Assembly: GCF_030814815.1 (NCBI RefSeq) | Contig: NZ_JAUSVR010000023.1 | Coordinates: 1-45,704 of the forward strand | DNA from: Ancylobacter amanitiformis | GTDB taxonomy: Bacteria; Pseudomonadota; Alphaproteobacteria; Rhizobiales; Xanthobacteraceae | Length of the DNA: 45,704 nucleotides | Direction of reading: 5' to 3' | Part shown: positions 1 through 8,461 of the stretch, one piece after another | How positions within the stretch are numbered: the stretch's first letter is position 1 | Layout of the letters: each line of letters begins with the position of its first letter | The notes under the pieces: model-generated | Database searches by the model: none | What the model saw: only the letters and a program-made list of their open reading frames with translations | Told to the model about the DNA's origin: nothing | Program-made: the position numbers and the translations under genes

Positions 1-95
1 CCGCTATGATCGTTGCGCCCACACCTTCTTCTCAGCCATCTGCATCGCCGCTACCGTCATCTTCTGGCTCGGTAATCAATGAGTCCTGAGCCTAG
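1..95 (+). mobile_element. Right end of an IS5-family insertion sequence (cut by window edge)
   Basis: Only the 3' end of the element is visible: the transposase C-terminus followed by a terminal repeat. The repeat GTCCTGAGC at 83-91 is followed by CTAG at 92-95. The reverse complement of this end matches the left end of the second element at 45617 (GCTCAGGAC, then a weaker match), and the same CTAG tetranucleotide precedes that copy at 45613-45616. YTAR-type targets such as CTAG are known for IS5-group elements. The insertion interrupts the LysR gene that runs leftward from 752. Element boundary at 91/92 is inferred from the shared repeat and CTAG. Confidence 0.8.
2..82 (+). CDS. IS5-family transposase, C-terminal 26 residues (partial)
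   Basis: The open frame from base 2 encodes a short tail with TFFSAI and ATVIFWL, the usual C-terminus of IS5-family (IS427-like) DDE transposases, and stops at TGA 80-82, just before the terminal repeat. The rest of the gene lies outside the window. Together with the transposase start at 45677 it suggests two copies of the same element, both reading rightward. The catalytic DDE residues cannot be seen here. Confidence 0.8.
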   Translation, partial: RYDRCAHTFFSAICIAATVIFWLGNQ

Positions 96-752
96 GAAAA
101 CGGGCAGGGCCGGGTCGCCCGCCATGAAAATGAAATGCCGACCGGCTAGTTCATCAAGGTCGATCGCGGGCGAACCGGCGAGAACATCCCGCTCTGCCAT
201 GACGATGAGCACAGGCTCGTCCCACAGATCGAGTCCGGCCTCGCCCTTCAGCGCTGATGCCCCGGCTTGAATCACGACATCAAGTTCATGCCGCCGCGCC
301 GCCCGACATTGCGACTCCGGATCCGTGTCGACGAGTTCGACACGGACGTGCGGACAGACCTGTAGGAAGCGATGAAGCAGCTGCGTGAGGCGGGCGCCCG
401 ATGTGATCGAGGGTAGACCGATGCGAAGTACGCCATCCTGCGCGGTTCCGGCGCGCTCCACCGCCAGTGCGGCCTGCGAGGCCTGTGCCAGGATCTCCCG
501 CGCGGGTCCCAGCAGACGAAGGCCGGCGAAAGTCGGCCGCACGCCGGCATGGGACCGGGAAAAAAGGGTGGCCCCCATGGCATCTTCAATGTCACGAATA
601 CGCCGGCTCAGCGTCGATTGCTGCACCCCCAGCCGGTCCGCTGCCCGTCGGAAGCTGCCCTCTTCCGCCGCGGCTAGAATGAACCGCCAATGTTTCAGCA
701 GGAAGGGATCCAGGCGCTGCGCAATGGCGGCAATATCCCGCTGCGCCTTCAT
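57..752 (-). pseudogene. LysR-family transcriptional regulator truncated by IS insertion
   Basis: Typical LysR N-terminal winged helix-turn-helix (residues about 15-75, with EEGSFRRAADRLGVQQSTLSR) followed by the start of the periplasmic-binding-like effector domain. LysR proteins are about 300 residues; here about 219 native residues remain before the reading frame enters the IS end at base 95, and the final dozen residues up to the stop at 57 are encoded by the IS antisense strand. The C-terminal effector subdomain is therefore lost and normal effector response is unlikely. The start codon at 752 overlaps the stop of the upstream methyltransferase gene by four bases (ATGA), so the two were one operon. 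Its former target is probably within the adjacent catabolic locus, but this is inference. Confidence 0.85.
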
Positions 753-1582
753 GCACCGTCCTCGCGAGGCGTCGACAGGTGGAAGGCGGCGTAGATATAG
801 CCGGTCGTACGCTCCAGCCGATCATCCATGCCTTGCTCGGCCATCAAGGCGAGGATGGAGGCGCGTTCGTGCGCGGTGGAGAACCGGCGCTGGCGTTGCC
901 GAAGGTGGGGGCACTCGGTGGTGACGAGACCGAACCCCGCCAGCATCGCGGCAATGTCCCCATAGCCGAAGGGATGCATCGCGAAGCTTGCCACCCAGGG
1001 GCGGGACGCGGCGGTCGCCTCATAGACCCGTTTGAATGTTCGCACGGTCGCATAGCCGACGCAGCCCGTGCTGATGATCAGATCCGTGTCACGGAGAGCT
1101 TCACGGTCCGCTGGAGAGAGTTCCTCGGTCTCCAGATTGGCTGTCACGGCTGCTCCAATCAGGCCGACGTCACGGGCGTAGCGCAACGCCTGCCGACTCG
1201 GATCCAGGCCTACGATCTCAAGGTCCTCCCGCAGCTTGTGGTGCGTGAAGAAGGCTTCGTGATCCTCAAGGCTTTGAGACGCCAGCGGTCCATCCGCCAG
1301 GGTATAGGCGGCGTAGAGATCGTCCAAGGTGAGCGGAGCGCTCAGCAGGGCCGCGTTGAGCCCGTAGGACGCACCGATGTCCACGATCTTGAGAGGTCGA
1401 TCCGGCCGCTGGCGGCGGAGACGCGTGATGATGGTCTCGAACACCGGCTTGGCACGGTCGCAGATCATGTAGTCGAGAGCGAGATGGGCCAGATAATAGG
1501 CCTGCGGCCAGGGCTGGTCATAGGTAGGCGAGAAATCGTGCTTGGCCGCCCGCATGTTCGTTTCAGATCCGCTCATCGACAT
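749..1582 (-). CDS. Class I SAM-dependent methyltransferase
   Basis: About 277 residues. The SAM-binding motif I is visible as VDIGASYGLNAALL near residues 65-80, followed by the alternating strand/helix pattern of a Rossmann methyltransferase; LEIVGLDPS matches the acidic-loop motif II. The substrate cannot be told from sequence. I choose ATG 1582, which has a purine-rich aaggcgg just upstream; an in-frame ATG at 1597 is the alternative. The gene is divergent from the GntR/ABC operon starting at 1786 and coupled by a 4-base overlap to the truncated LysR gene downstream. The intergenic stretch carries palindromes that could regulate both directions. Confidence 0.75.
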   Translation of the reverse strand: MSMSGSETNMRAAKHDFSPTYDQPWPQAYYLAHLALDYMICDRAKPVFETIITRLRRQRPDRPLKIVDIGASYGLNAALLSAPLTLDDLYAAYTLADGPLASQSLEDHEAFFTHHKLREDLEIVGLDPSRQALRYARDVGLIGAAVTANLETEELSPADREALRDTDLIISTGCVGYATVRTFKRVYEATAASRPWVASFAMHPFGYGDIAAMLAGFGLVTTECPHLRQRQRRFSTAHERASILALMAEQGMDDRLERTTGYIYAAFHLSTPREDGA

Positions 1583-1649
1583 TATCCGCCTTCGCATTCC
1601 CGCGTGTGATAGCGAGGAATTTTCGCGGCGGGAGCTCCCGATAGCAAAC

Positions 1650-1765
1650 TACATTCAGGAATGTACCAGATATTTCATCAGCTTATCTCATTTGGTGCAA
1701 ACCGGTATACCGGTTGGCGAATCCGGAACGCTGTCGTTGACGATACATATTTTAAGATGTACCAC
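1650..1765. promoter_or_regulatory. Divergent operator region with three palindromes (GntR targets?)
   Basis: Three symmetric elements lie between the divergent methyltransferase and gntR genes. TACATT-N4-AATGTA is at 1650-1665. AACCGGTATACCGGTT, a perfect 16-base palindrome, is at 1700-1715. TACAT-N8-ATGTA is at 1744-1761. The first and third also share the direct repeat ATGTACCA (1661 and 1757). FCD-subfamily GntR proteins commonly bind palindromes with a central TGTA/TACA or GGTATACC core, so autoregulation by the adjacent GntR gene is the simplest reading. No confident -35/-10 pair was assigned. Confidence 0.55.
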
Positions 1766-1785
1766 TTGGACAATAGGAGGCCGCC

Positions 1786-2469
1786 ATGACAGTGACTGTT
1801 GAGAGCCGACCCACGCCGAGGGAGCGGTTTTCCGCGATCCACCGCGCTTTGCGCGACCGCATCTGTCTTCTGATTTACCCGCCCGGGACGGCACTCAGCG
1901 AAGCCGAGCTCGCGCGCGAATTCGGTGTCAGCCGCACCCCCATGCGGCGGGTGATGCAGGCGCTGGAGAATGAAGGGCTGATCGAGACCACACCCAATGT
2001 CGGCTCGATGGTAACGTCGGTGGAACTCAAATCCCTGCGCGATGCCTATGCGCTGCGCATGAAGCTTGCCGAACTGCTCGGCGACCTCAACCCAGCGTCC
2101 ATGCTCGACGCCATTACCGCGACGCTCCGCGAGCTTCTGGCCGAATGCCAACCACTGAGCGGTCAGGTCGATGTGCGCGCCTTGGCCCAGATTAGCCACC
2201 GGCTTCAGGACGAGATCCTGCATCTTTCCGGCAATGCCGAATACCGGCAGGTTTCCGAGGTTCTCTACTACAAGACGATCCGCGCCTATCTCGAGATCCT
2301 GCCCGAACTCAACTGGGCGGCTGAGGTCGCGGCACAAGCCGACGAGATCACCGAAATCCTGGCTTCGCTCGCCGCTGGCGATATCCGCGCGGTGGGCTTC
2401 ATCCGGCGCAATCACATTGCCCGCACTCTCAACCGCATCACCAGCTTCATGCTGGGTGATCACGATTGA
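1786..2469 (+). CDS. GntR-family (FCD subfamily) transcriptional regulator
   Basis: 227 residues. N-terminal winged HTH at about 12-75 (IHRALRDRICLLIYPPG, then SEAELAREFGVSRTPMRRVMQ) and a C-terminal all-helical FCD ligand-binding domain ending with the usual RAVGFIRRNHI segment. It is closely similar to the regulator at 12035-12721, with near-identical HTH spacing and phrases, so the two are paralogues flanking the catabolic locus. The start ATG 1786 follows taggaggcc, a good ribosome site. It leads the operon: its stop at 2469 overlaps the region from which the ABC ATPase gene starts. Likely represses the transporter/amidase operon in the absence of substrate or a breakdown product (inference). 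Confidence 0.9.
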   Translation: MTVTVESRPTPRERFSAIHRALRDRICLLIYPPGTALSEAELAREFGVSRTPMRRVMQALENEGLIETTPNVGSMVTSVELKSLRDAYALRMKLAELLGDLNPASMLDAITATLRELLAECQPLSGQVDVRALAQISHRLQDEILHLSGNAEYRQVSEVLYYKTIRAYLEILPELNWAAEVAAQADEITEILASLAAGDIRAVGFIRRNHIARTLNRITSFMLGDHD

Positions 2470-2477
2470 GGGTGCTC

Positions 2478-3599
2478 ATGCTGATGAAGGTGACGAGCGC
2501 GCTGGAGCCATCAGGCAACGGGACCCAGGCGGAAGCTCTGGTGCTGCGCCGCGTAGACAAGACTTATGACGGTATCGCCAAGGTGGTGGACGCGCTTGAT
2601 CTCGACGTTCACCCGGGCGAGTTTCTGACTATTCTCGGTCCCTCGGGCTCCGGCAAGACCAGCCTACTGATGATGCTCGCTGGCTTTGAGCCGCCGAGCG
2701 CCGGGACAATCGAGATCGGCGGGCGCGACGTGTCCAGGCTGCCGCCCTATAAGCGTAATATCGGCATGGTGTTCCAGCATTATGCGCTGTTCCCGCACCT
2801 GACCGTCGGCGAGAACCTGGCCTATCCACTCCAGGCGCGCGGCTGGCGCAAATCCGAGATCACCGAGCGTGTCGCCTGGGCGCTGCAGCTCATCCGCCTG
2901 GATGGCATGCGGGATCGGCGCCCGGCGCAGCTGTCCGGCGGGCAGCAGCAGCGCATCGCCGTGGCTCGGGCGCTGATCTACAAGCCGCAGCTCGTGCTGA
3001 TGGACGAGCCGCTAGGCGCGCTCGACAAGCAGCTGCGCGAGCAGATGCAGGATGAGATCCTTCGACTACATCGCGAGCTGCGGCCGACCATCGTCTATGT
3101 CACCCACGACCAGAGCGAAGCTCTGTCACTCTCGGACCGCGTCGCGGTGTTCGAAGCGGGGCGGATTGCCCAGATCGGCACGCCCTCTGAGCTCTATGAG
3201 GCACCGCGCACCGCCTTCGTGGCCGGCTTCATCGGCGAGAACAATCGCATCACCGGCATGGTGATCGCCGCCAATACCGAGTTCTGCCATGTCCGCTGCG
3301 CCGATGGCGCCGTCCTTGAAGCGCGAAACATCGCCGACGCGCGCATCGGCGACCGCGTGAACCTTGCGGTCCGGCCCGAGCGTCTTCGACCGGCCCAGGC
3401 TGGGGAGGGATCATCGGTCGAGGTGGAGGTCGCCGACATCACCTATCTCGGGGAGGTTTCCCGCGTGCGCGGCCGGATGCGCGACGGCACCGAGATCATC
3501 TGGAAACTTCCCAATTGCGGCCAGAGCGCGTGCCCTGAGCGCGGCGCGACCATCGCTCTCGGCTTCTGCCGAGAGGACGCCCGGGCCTTCGCCGCCTGA
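2478..3599 (+). CDS. Polyamine-type ABC transporter ATP-binding protein (PotA-like)
   Basis: About 373 residues. Walker A GPSGSGKTS, Q-loop VFQHYALFPHLTVGENLAYPL, signature LSGGQQQR, Walker B VLMDEPLGALD and the switch histidine in VTHDQSEAL are all present, so the ATPase should be active. A C-terminal TOBE-like domain follows residue about 250, as in PotA/FbpC importers. I choose ATG 2478, preceded at five bases by GAGGG overlapping the gntR stop; an in-frame TTG at 2466 is possible. It is followed by the binding protein and two permeases, making a complete importer. Family knowledge points to polyamines, amino-acid derivatives or opine-like small cations; the exact ligand is not readable. 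Confidence 0.92.
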   Translation: MLMKVTSALEPSGNGTQAEALVLRRVDKTYDGIAKVVDALDLDVHPGEFLTILGPSGSGKTSLLMMLAGFEPPSAGTIEIGGRDVSRLPPYKRNIGMVFQHYALFPHLTVGENLAYPLQARGWRKSEITERVAWALQLIRLDGMRDRRPAQLSGGQQQRIAVARALIYKPQLVLMDEPLGALDKQLREQMQDEILRLHRELRPTIVYVTHDQSEALSLSDRVAVFEAGRIAQIGTPSELYEAPRTAFVAGFIGENNRITGMVIAANTEFCHVRCADGAVLEARNIADARIGDRVNLAVRPERLRPAQAGEGSSVEVEVADITYLGEVSRVRGRMRDGTEIIWKLPNCGQSACPERGATIALGFCREDARAFAA

Positions 3600-3630
3600 G
3601 CGCACCCTTCCCATCTCAAGGAGGTTCACC

Positions 3631-4704
3631 ATGGTTATCGCGTGCCCGAAAGTGTCGTCCGCAGCCGTTCTCTGCCTTCTGATTGCTTCTGGCCCTGCGA
3701 GCGCGGCGGACGCTCTGACCATCGCTTCCTTCGGCGGCCAATACACGGCAAGCCAGAGCAAGTCGCAGTACGATCCGTTCACCGCCAGAACCGGCGTGAC
3801 GATCAAGTCGGTCGATTACAACGGGGGACTTGCCGAGCTCACCGCCCAGGTCCGTTCGGGCACGGTGAACTGGGACATCGTTGATGTCGAGTTGCAGGAT
3901 CTTGATCGTGGCTGCGCCGACGGACTGTTCGAGAAGGTCGATCCGGCGCAACTGCCGGCAGGCTCCGATGGGGTTCCGGCCATCAAGGACTTCGTTGCTG
4001 GGTCCCTGCATGAGTGCGGTGTCGGTACGGTCATCTGGTCCAATGTGCTGGCCTTCAGCGATCCGGCCTTTCCCGATGCCAAGCCGAGTCGGGTCGAGGA
4101 CTTCTTCGATCTGGAGAGGTTTCCGGGCCGCCGCGGACTGCCGAAGCGTCCTCACGCCATACTTGAATGGGCGTTGATGGCCGATGGCGTGACGCCCTCC
4201 GAGGTCTATCGTGTCCTCGCAACGCCAGAAGGTCTCGACCGTGCCTTTGCCAAGCTGGACACGATCAAGGATCACGCCGTCTTCTGGGAGACCGGGGCGC
4301 AGATGATCCAACTTCTCGCCGATGGCGAGGTGGCGCTATCCGCTGCCTATAATGGGCGCGTGCAGTCGGCGATCTCGGACGACGCCAAGCCGCTGAAGAT
4401 CATCTGGGATCGGCAGATCTGGAACGCGGATTACTATGCCGTTGTCGCCGGCACCCAAGCCAAGAACACCGCATTTGATTTCGTGCGCTTTGCCACTGGA
4501 ACCGTTCCGCTGGCCGAGCAGACCAAATACATCGCCTATGGTCCTGTGCGTGGATCCTCCCAGCCGCTGATCGCGCCGGTGATCGCCGCGACGCTTCCAA
4601 CGGCACCGGCCAATTTCAGCAACGCCCTGGCCTTCGATGCCGCCTGGTGGACCACTCATGGCGATGCGATCAATGAACGTTATGCGGCGTGGCTGGTCCA
4701 ATGA
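3631..4704 (+). CDS. ABC transporter periplasmic solute-binding protein (PotD/spermidine-putrescine type)
   Basis: 357 residues from ATG 3631, which is preceded by aaggaggttcacc, a strong ribosome site. A Sec signal peptide is visible (about residues 1-25, cleavage after ASA). Mature sequence begins LTIASFGGQYTASQSK, the typical first strand of the type II binding-protein fold in the spermidine/putrescine family. A longer in-frame extension upstream to 3364 lies inside the ATPase gene and is not credible. The stop overlaps the next ATG by ATGA at 4701-4704. It delivers ligand to the permease pair 4701-6688. Confidence 0.92.
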   Translation: MVIACPKVSSAAVLCLLIASGPASAADALTIASFGGQYTASQSKSQYDPFTARTGVTIKSVDYNGGLAELTAQVRSGTVNWDIVDVELQDLDRGCADGLFEKVDPAQLPAGSDGVPAIKDFVAGSLHECGVGTVIWSNVLAFSDPAFPDAKPSRVEDFFDLERFPGRRGLPKRPHAILEWALMADGVTPSEVYRVLATPEGLDRAFAKLDTIKDHAVFWETGAQMIQLLADGEVALSAAYNGRVQSAISDDAKPLKIIWDRQIWNADYYAVVAGTQAKNTAFDFVRFATGTVPLAEQTKYIAYGPVRGSSQPLIAPVIAATLPTAPANFSNALAFDAAWWTTHGDAINERYAAWLVQ

Positions 4705-5873
4705 ACGCGGCCTCGCCCTCCCGCGCCGGCTGGGCGCTCGTGCTTCCCCTGGTCGCCTTTATCGCCATCGCCTTCCTGGCGCCCATCGCGACCATGCTTC
4801 TGCGCAGCGTCCATGATCCGGAAATCACCGATCTCATGCCGCGTACGCGGCAGGCTCTCGCTCGATGGGACGGGATCGGCGTTCCGCAAATGGCCGCTGA
4901 AGCCGTCACCGCGGATTTGCAGGAGGCGAGCGCGACCAACCAGATCGGCCGGCTCGCCCAACGCCTCAACCGCGAACAGAACGGACTTCGCAGGCTGATC
5001 GACGTCACCGCGCGAGAGCTGGAACAGAATCCAGACACACAGCTTGCGCGGATCGATCCAGGCTGGAGCGATCCCGACCTCTGGCGGATTCTGGCGCGCG
5101 TAACCTCGCCCTGGACGGGGCGGCATCTGCTCAACGCGCTTGATGTGACCGTGACGGCCGATGGTGCGCTGGTTCGGCAGGAGGAGGTGCGGCGGCTTTA
5201 TGTCGATCTCTTCCTACGGACCGCCTGGGTCGCCGCCTTGGTGACCCTCATCTGTGCGCTGCTCGGCTATCCCTATGCCTATGCCATGGCAGCGTCCGGC
5301 CCCTCCTTACGTACGCTGCTGCTGTTCCTGGTGCTGCTGCCGTTCTGGACCTCATTGCTGGTGCGCGCCACGGCCTGGATCGTGCTGCTGCAGCGGCGCG
5401 GTGTCATTAATGAAGGGCTCCTCGCGATGGGCCTCATTAGCGAGACCGGTCGTCTCGACCTGATCTACAACATGACAGGGACCATCATCGTCATGGTTCA
5501 CGTGCTGCTGCCCTTCTTCGTACTTCCGCTCTATTCGGTGATGGCTGGATTGCCGACGTCCTATGTGCGCGCCTCTGCAAGCCTGGGAGCGCATCCACTG
5601 CGGACCTTCGCCCGCGTCTATCTTCCGCTGACCTATCCCGGCGTCGCCGCCGGCGGTCTGCTCGTCTTCATCCTGTCGCTTGGCTATTACGTCACCCCGG
5701 CCCTGGTGGGAGGACGAACCGGCCAGCTCATCAGCAATCAGATCGCTTTCCACATGCAGAGGAGCCTGAACTGGGGCTTGGCGGCCGCTCTTGGGACGTT
5801 GCTCCTGCTTGCGGTTCTGCTCCTCGCTTTGACGCTGCCGCGCCTCGCCGAACGCGGAGGGCTGCGCGCATGA
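4701..5873 (+). CDS. ABC transporter permease (PotB-like) with long periplasmic insert
   Basis: 390 residues starting at ATG 4701 (ATGA overlap with the binding-protein stop). One N-terminal membrane helix (about 12-34) is followed by a hydrophilic stretch of roughly 130 residues, then at least five more helices. The EAA loop is visible near the C-terminal third as ASASLGAHPLRTFARVYLPLTYPG, the site that contacts the ATPase. The long loop after TM1 is seen in a subgroup of alphaproteobacterial polyamine-type permeases. It pairs with the permease at 5870. Confidence 0.9.
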   Translation: MNAASPSRAGWALVLPLVAFIAIAFLAPIATMLLRSVHDPEITDLMPRTRQALARWDGIGVPQMAAEAVTADLQEASATNQIGRLAQRLNREQNGLRRLIDVTARELEQNPDTQLARIDPGWSDPDLWRILARVTSPWTGRHLLNALDVTVTADGALVRQEEVRRLYVDLFLRTAWVAALVTLICALLGYPYAYAMAASGPSLRTLLLFLVLLPFWTSLLVRATAWIVLLQRRGVINEGLLAMGLISETGRLDLIYNMTGTIIVMVHVLLPFFVLPLYSVMAGLPTSYVRASASLGAHPLRTFARVYLPLTYPGVAAGGLLVFILSLGYYVTPALVGGRTGQLISNQIAFHMQRSLNWGLAAALGTLLLLAVLLLALTLPRLAERGGLRA

Positions 5874-6688
5874 ACCGGCTCGCCCGTTTCGGGTTCTATC
5901 TTCTCTGCGGCCTGATCGCGGCCTTCCTTGTCCTGCCACTCCTCGTGATCGTGCCGCTATCCTTCAATCCGGAGCCGTATTTCTCCTTCACGCCGGCCAT
6001 GCTCCAGCTTGATCCTGCTGGATGGTCGCTGCGCTGGTACCGGGAAATCGCGGAAAGCGCGCAGTGGCGGCTGGCGCTGCGCAACAGCTTGAGCATCGCG
6101 GCCGTCGTCACACCGCTGGCAACCCTTCTTGGCACGATGGCGGCGCTTGGATTGCGGAGGCTACCGACGCGGCCGCGCAAGATGGTGGCTGTCATCATCG
6201 CGTCGCCGCTGGTGGTGCCGGTCATCCTGTTCGCCACGGGGGTCTATTTCTTCCTGGCGCCGCTGGGGCTCACTCAGTCCTTCACCGGTATCATCCTGGC
6301 CCATACCGCGTTGGCGGCGCCCTATGTGGTGGTGACGGTCGGCAGCACGCTCACCACCTTTGACGAGCGCCTGCTGCGCGCGGCGTCCATTCTGGGCTCG
6401 CCGCCTTTATCCGCCTTTTTCAAGGTGACCTTGCCGCTGATCGCGCCCGGCATCGCCTCAGGTGCTCTGTTCGCCTTTGTCACGTCCTTCGATGAAGCGG
6501 TCATCGCCCTGTTCCTGGCTGGCTATGACCAGCGCACCATTCCGTTGCAGATGTGGTCGGGTGTGCGGGATCAGTTGAGTCCCGCCGTACTCGCAGCAGC
6601 GACGCTCATGGTGCTTCTCGTCACCATCATCATGCTCGCAGCGATGCTGATCGCTCGCTCGGCGCGATCGGCAGGAGCACGCAGATGA
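5870..6688 (+). CDS. ABC transporter permease (PotC-like)
   Basis: 272 residues, six predicted membrane helices, EAA motif LLRAASILGSPPLSAFFKVTLPLIAPG spread near residues 160-190 (read as segments). Start ATG 5870 overlaps the preceding stop (ATGA), and its own stop overlaps the next gene start in the same way. The unbroken chain of ATGA junctions from 4701 to 6909 means the transporter and the amidase subunits are translated as one coupled unit, which ties the imported compound to the amidase reaction. Confidence 0.9.
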   Translation: MNRLARFGFYLLCGLIAAFLVLPLLVIVPLSFNPEPYFSFTPAMLQLDPAGWSLRWYREIAESAQWRLALRNSLSIAAVVTPLATLLGTMAALGLRRLPTRPRKMVAVIIASPLVVPVILFATGVYFFLAPLGLTQSFTGIILAHTALAAPYVVVTVGSTLTTFDERLLRAASILGSPPLSAFFKVTLPLIAPGIASGALFAFVTSFDEAVIALFLAGYDQRTIPLQMWSGVRDQLSPAVLAAATLMVLLVTIIMLAAMLIARSARSAGARR

Positions 6689-6909
6689 GCCGTCAGGACT
6701 GGCTCGACGCCGACTTCCTGGCCAACGTCGCTGGGCGGCTTGCCGGGCGTGACTGGCCCTCAGCGACGTTGGCGCCGCTGGTACATGGGGCGGGGCATGG
6801 CCTCGTCAGTAGCCTGGGCGATCTGCTGGCAGGCCTGCAGAGGCTCGCCGATGAGGATCTTGCCGACATCGGACCGGCAATCCCCCCTTTCCAGGAAACA
6901 GGCCAATGA
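6685..6909 (+). CDS. AtzG-like small amidase subunit (DUF4089-type)
   Basis: 74 residues, starting at ATG 6685 inside the ATGA junction with the permease. It contains the pattern ANVAGRL...PLVHGAGHGLVSSLGDLLAGLQRLADEDLADIGPAIPPF (read in pieces), resembling the short helical proteins that accompany AtzE-type amidases. In the characterised AtzE-AtzG pair the small subunit wraps the amidase as GatC does GatA and is needed for soluble active enzyme. Here it lies directly before such an amidase, again with a 4-base overlap. Identification rests mainly on size, context and partial sequence resemblance. Confidence 0.7.
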   Translation: MSRQDWLDADFLANVAGRLAGRDWPSATLAPLVHGAGHGLVSSLGDLLAGLQRLADEDLADIGPAIPPFQETGQ

Positions 6910-8348
6910 GCGACCTCACGCGTCTGTCCTTGCGCAAGCTCCGGCGGCTGATGGTCTCCGGGGAGGTCCGGCCGGAAGAGGTGACCGCGGCGTTTCTGGC
7001 GCGAGCCGAAGCGCGCAATAGTCGCGATCTCAGTTATGTGTCGATCGGAGCGGAAGAGGCTCTGGCGTGCGCTAGCCGGGTGGAACGGGCTGGCGCATCG
7101 GGGCGCCTCGCCGGCATACCCTTCTCCTGCAAGGATGTGTTCGACACAGTGACGTTGCCGACCACGGCAGGCTCGCGCGCCATGGACGATTACCGGCCGA
7201 TCAGAAACGCGCAGGCGCTTGAACGCCTCAAGGCGTCTGGCGCCATACTTTTGGGAAAGAACAATCTGCACGAGTTTTGCTACGGCATCACCGGCGCCAA
7301 CCTTATCTTCGGCACGCCGGCTAACCCACATGATCCAGGCCGCCTGGCGGGCGGATCCTCCAGCGGCTCCGCCGTTGCGGTCGCCAACCGGACGGCAATG
7401 TTTGCCCTCGGCACCGATACGGGCGGCTCGGTGCGCGTTCCCGCTAGCCTGTGCGGCCTTGTCGGCTTCAAGCCGACCCATGGACAGATCAGCCTGAAGG
7501 GTGTGGTGCCATTCTGCTGGTCGCTGGATCATGCCGGGATTCTTGCCCGAAGCTGCGGGGACGCGACCGAGGTTTTCCTGGCCGTTCGCGAGGCGGATGA
7601 GGCCATCTTGGCAACGAACGCCGATCATGCCGAGCGAGGTAACTCGCTGCATGGGCTGCGCATTGGAGTGCCCAGGGGAGCCTATCTTGAGAATGTAGCG
7701 TCCGACATTGCCTTGCGCGTACAGCAGCTGATCGCGGAATGCCGCCGGCTCGGGGCCCACATTATCGACGTGGTAATGCCGGACGCCACCCATGTGCGCA
7801 CAGCCTCGCTGGCCGTTCAACTTGTCGAGGCCTTTGCCTGGCACCGGACAAATCTCCAGCGCCGGTTCGATCTCTATGGCGAGGATGTCCGTGAGGGGCT
7901 CCTTCAGGGCCAGTTCATCCTGGCCGAGCATTATGTGCAGGCGCTCCGGCTGATCGCCGCGAAGCAGGCCGAGGTCAGCGAGCGGCTCAAGGATATCGAT
8001 GTGCTGATGACGCCGACGACGCCGATCGTCGCGCCAGCGCTGGATCAGAAGCAGGTGACGCTAGCGGGCGTTGCGGTGCCTGTCGGCAATGCGCTGTCGC
8101 ACTTCACCTGCCTGTTCAACCTGACCGGTCATCCCGCGCTGACCGTTCCCATCAGTCGGGACGGTGACGGCCTGCCGATCGGGGTGCAACTGATCGGTGC
8201 GCATCATCGGGACATGAAGCTGCTGGCGATCGGCGCCGCGCTGGAACGGGTGGGTCTGGCCGGCTGGATCGAGCCGAATGACGAGATGGATGATGGCACC
8301 GTCATGCGGTCTCCGCTGGCGGAGCAGCGGGAGCTCTATGCGCATTAG
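6906..8348 (+). CDS. Amidase-signature hydrolase, AtzE-like
   Basis: 480 residues. Amidase-signature triad is intact: Lys about 76 in FSCKDVFD, the cis-Ser in AGGSSSGSA (about 151) and nucleophilic Ser about 175 in GTDTGGSVRVPAS. Family members cleave carboxamide C-N bonds; AtzE hydrolyses 1-carboxybiuret in cyanuric acid breakdown, other relatives act on aryl or alkyl amides or transamidate tRNA. With an AtzG-like partner immediately upstream, an AtzE-type heterocomplex is the best guess. Cytoplasmic. It ends the ABC-amidase operon; no AtzH (DUF3225) neighbour is seen. Substrate assumed to be what the upstream importer brings in. Confidence 0.9.
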   Translation: MSDLTRLSLRKLRRLMVSGEVRPEEVTAAFLARAEARNSRDLSYVSIGAEEALACASRVERAGASGRLAGIPFSCKDVFDTVTLPTTAGSRAMDDYRPIRNAQALERLKASGAILLGKNNLHEFCYGITGANLIFGTPANPHDPGRLAGGSSSGSAVAVANRTAMFALGTDTGGSVRVPASLCGLVGFKPTHGQISLKGVVPFCWSLDHAGILARSCGDATEVFLAVREADEAILATNADHAERGNSLHGLRIGVPRGAYLENVASDIALRVQQLIAECRRLGAHIIDVVMPDATHVRTASLAVQLVEAFAWHRTNLQRRFDLYGEDVREGLLQGQFILAEHYVQALRLIAAKQAEVSERLKDIDVLMTPTTPIVAPALDQKQVTLAGVAVPVGNALSHFTCLFNLTGHPALTVPISRDGDGLPIGVQLIGAHHRDMKLLAIGAALERVGLAGWIEPNDEMDDGTVMRSPLAEQRELYAH

Positions 8349-8406
8349 GGATACGGGCGCTACGGATACTATCCAACTCCGAGTGGTGCCGCCTGTGGAG
8401 ATGACG

Positions 8407-8456
8407 TTCCCAATCTGGGAAAATGCCTTGTTCCCGATTCGGGAATTCGCTATAAG
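8407..8456 (+). promoter_or_regulatory. higBA promoter/operator with two TTCCC-N5-GGGAA palindromes
   Basis: Two near-identical palindromes, TTCCCAATCTGGGAA at 8407-8421 and TTCCCGATTCGGGAA at 8431-8445, lie 24 bases apart just upstream of the toxin gene. A TATAAG at 8451-8456 looks like a -10 element with TTGTTC at 8429-8434 as a weak -35 (16-base spacing). The second palindrome sits in the -35/-10 spacer, the expected position for an autorepressor such as the HigA antitoxin. Confidence 0.7.
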
Positions 8457-8461
8457 CTCCT

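Noticed and set aside
3364..3630. N-terminal extension of the solute-binding protein
   Set aside because: Lies inside the ATPase gene in another frame; ATG 3631 has a strong ribosome site and a signal peptide.
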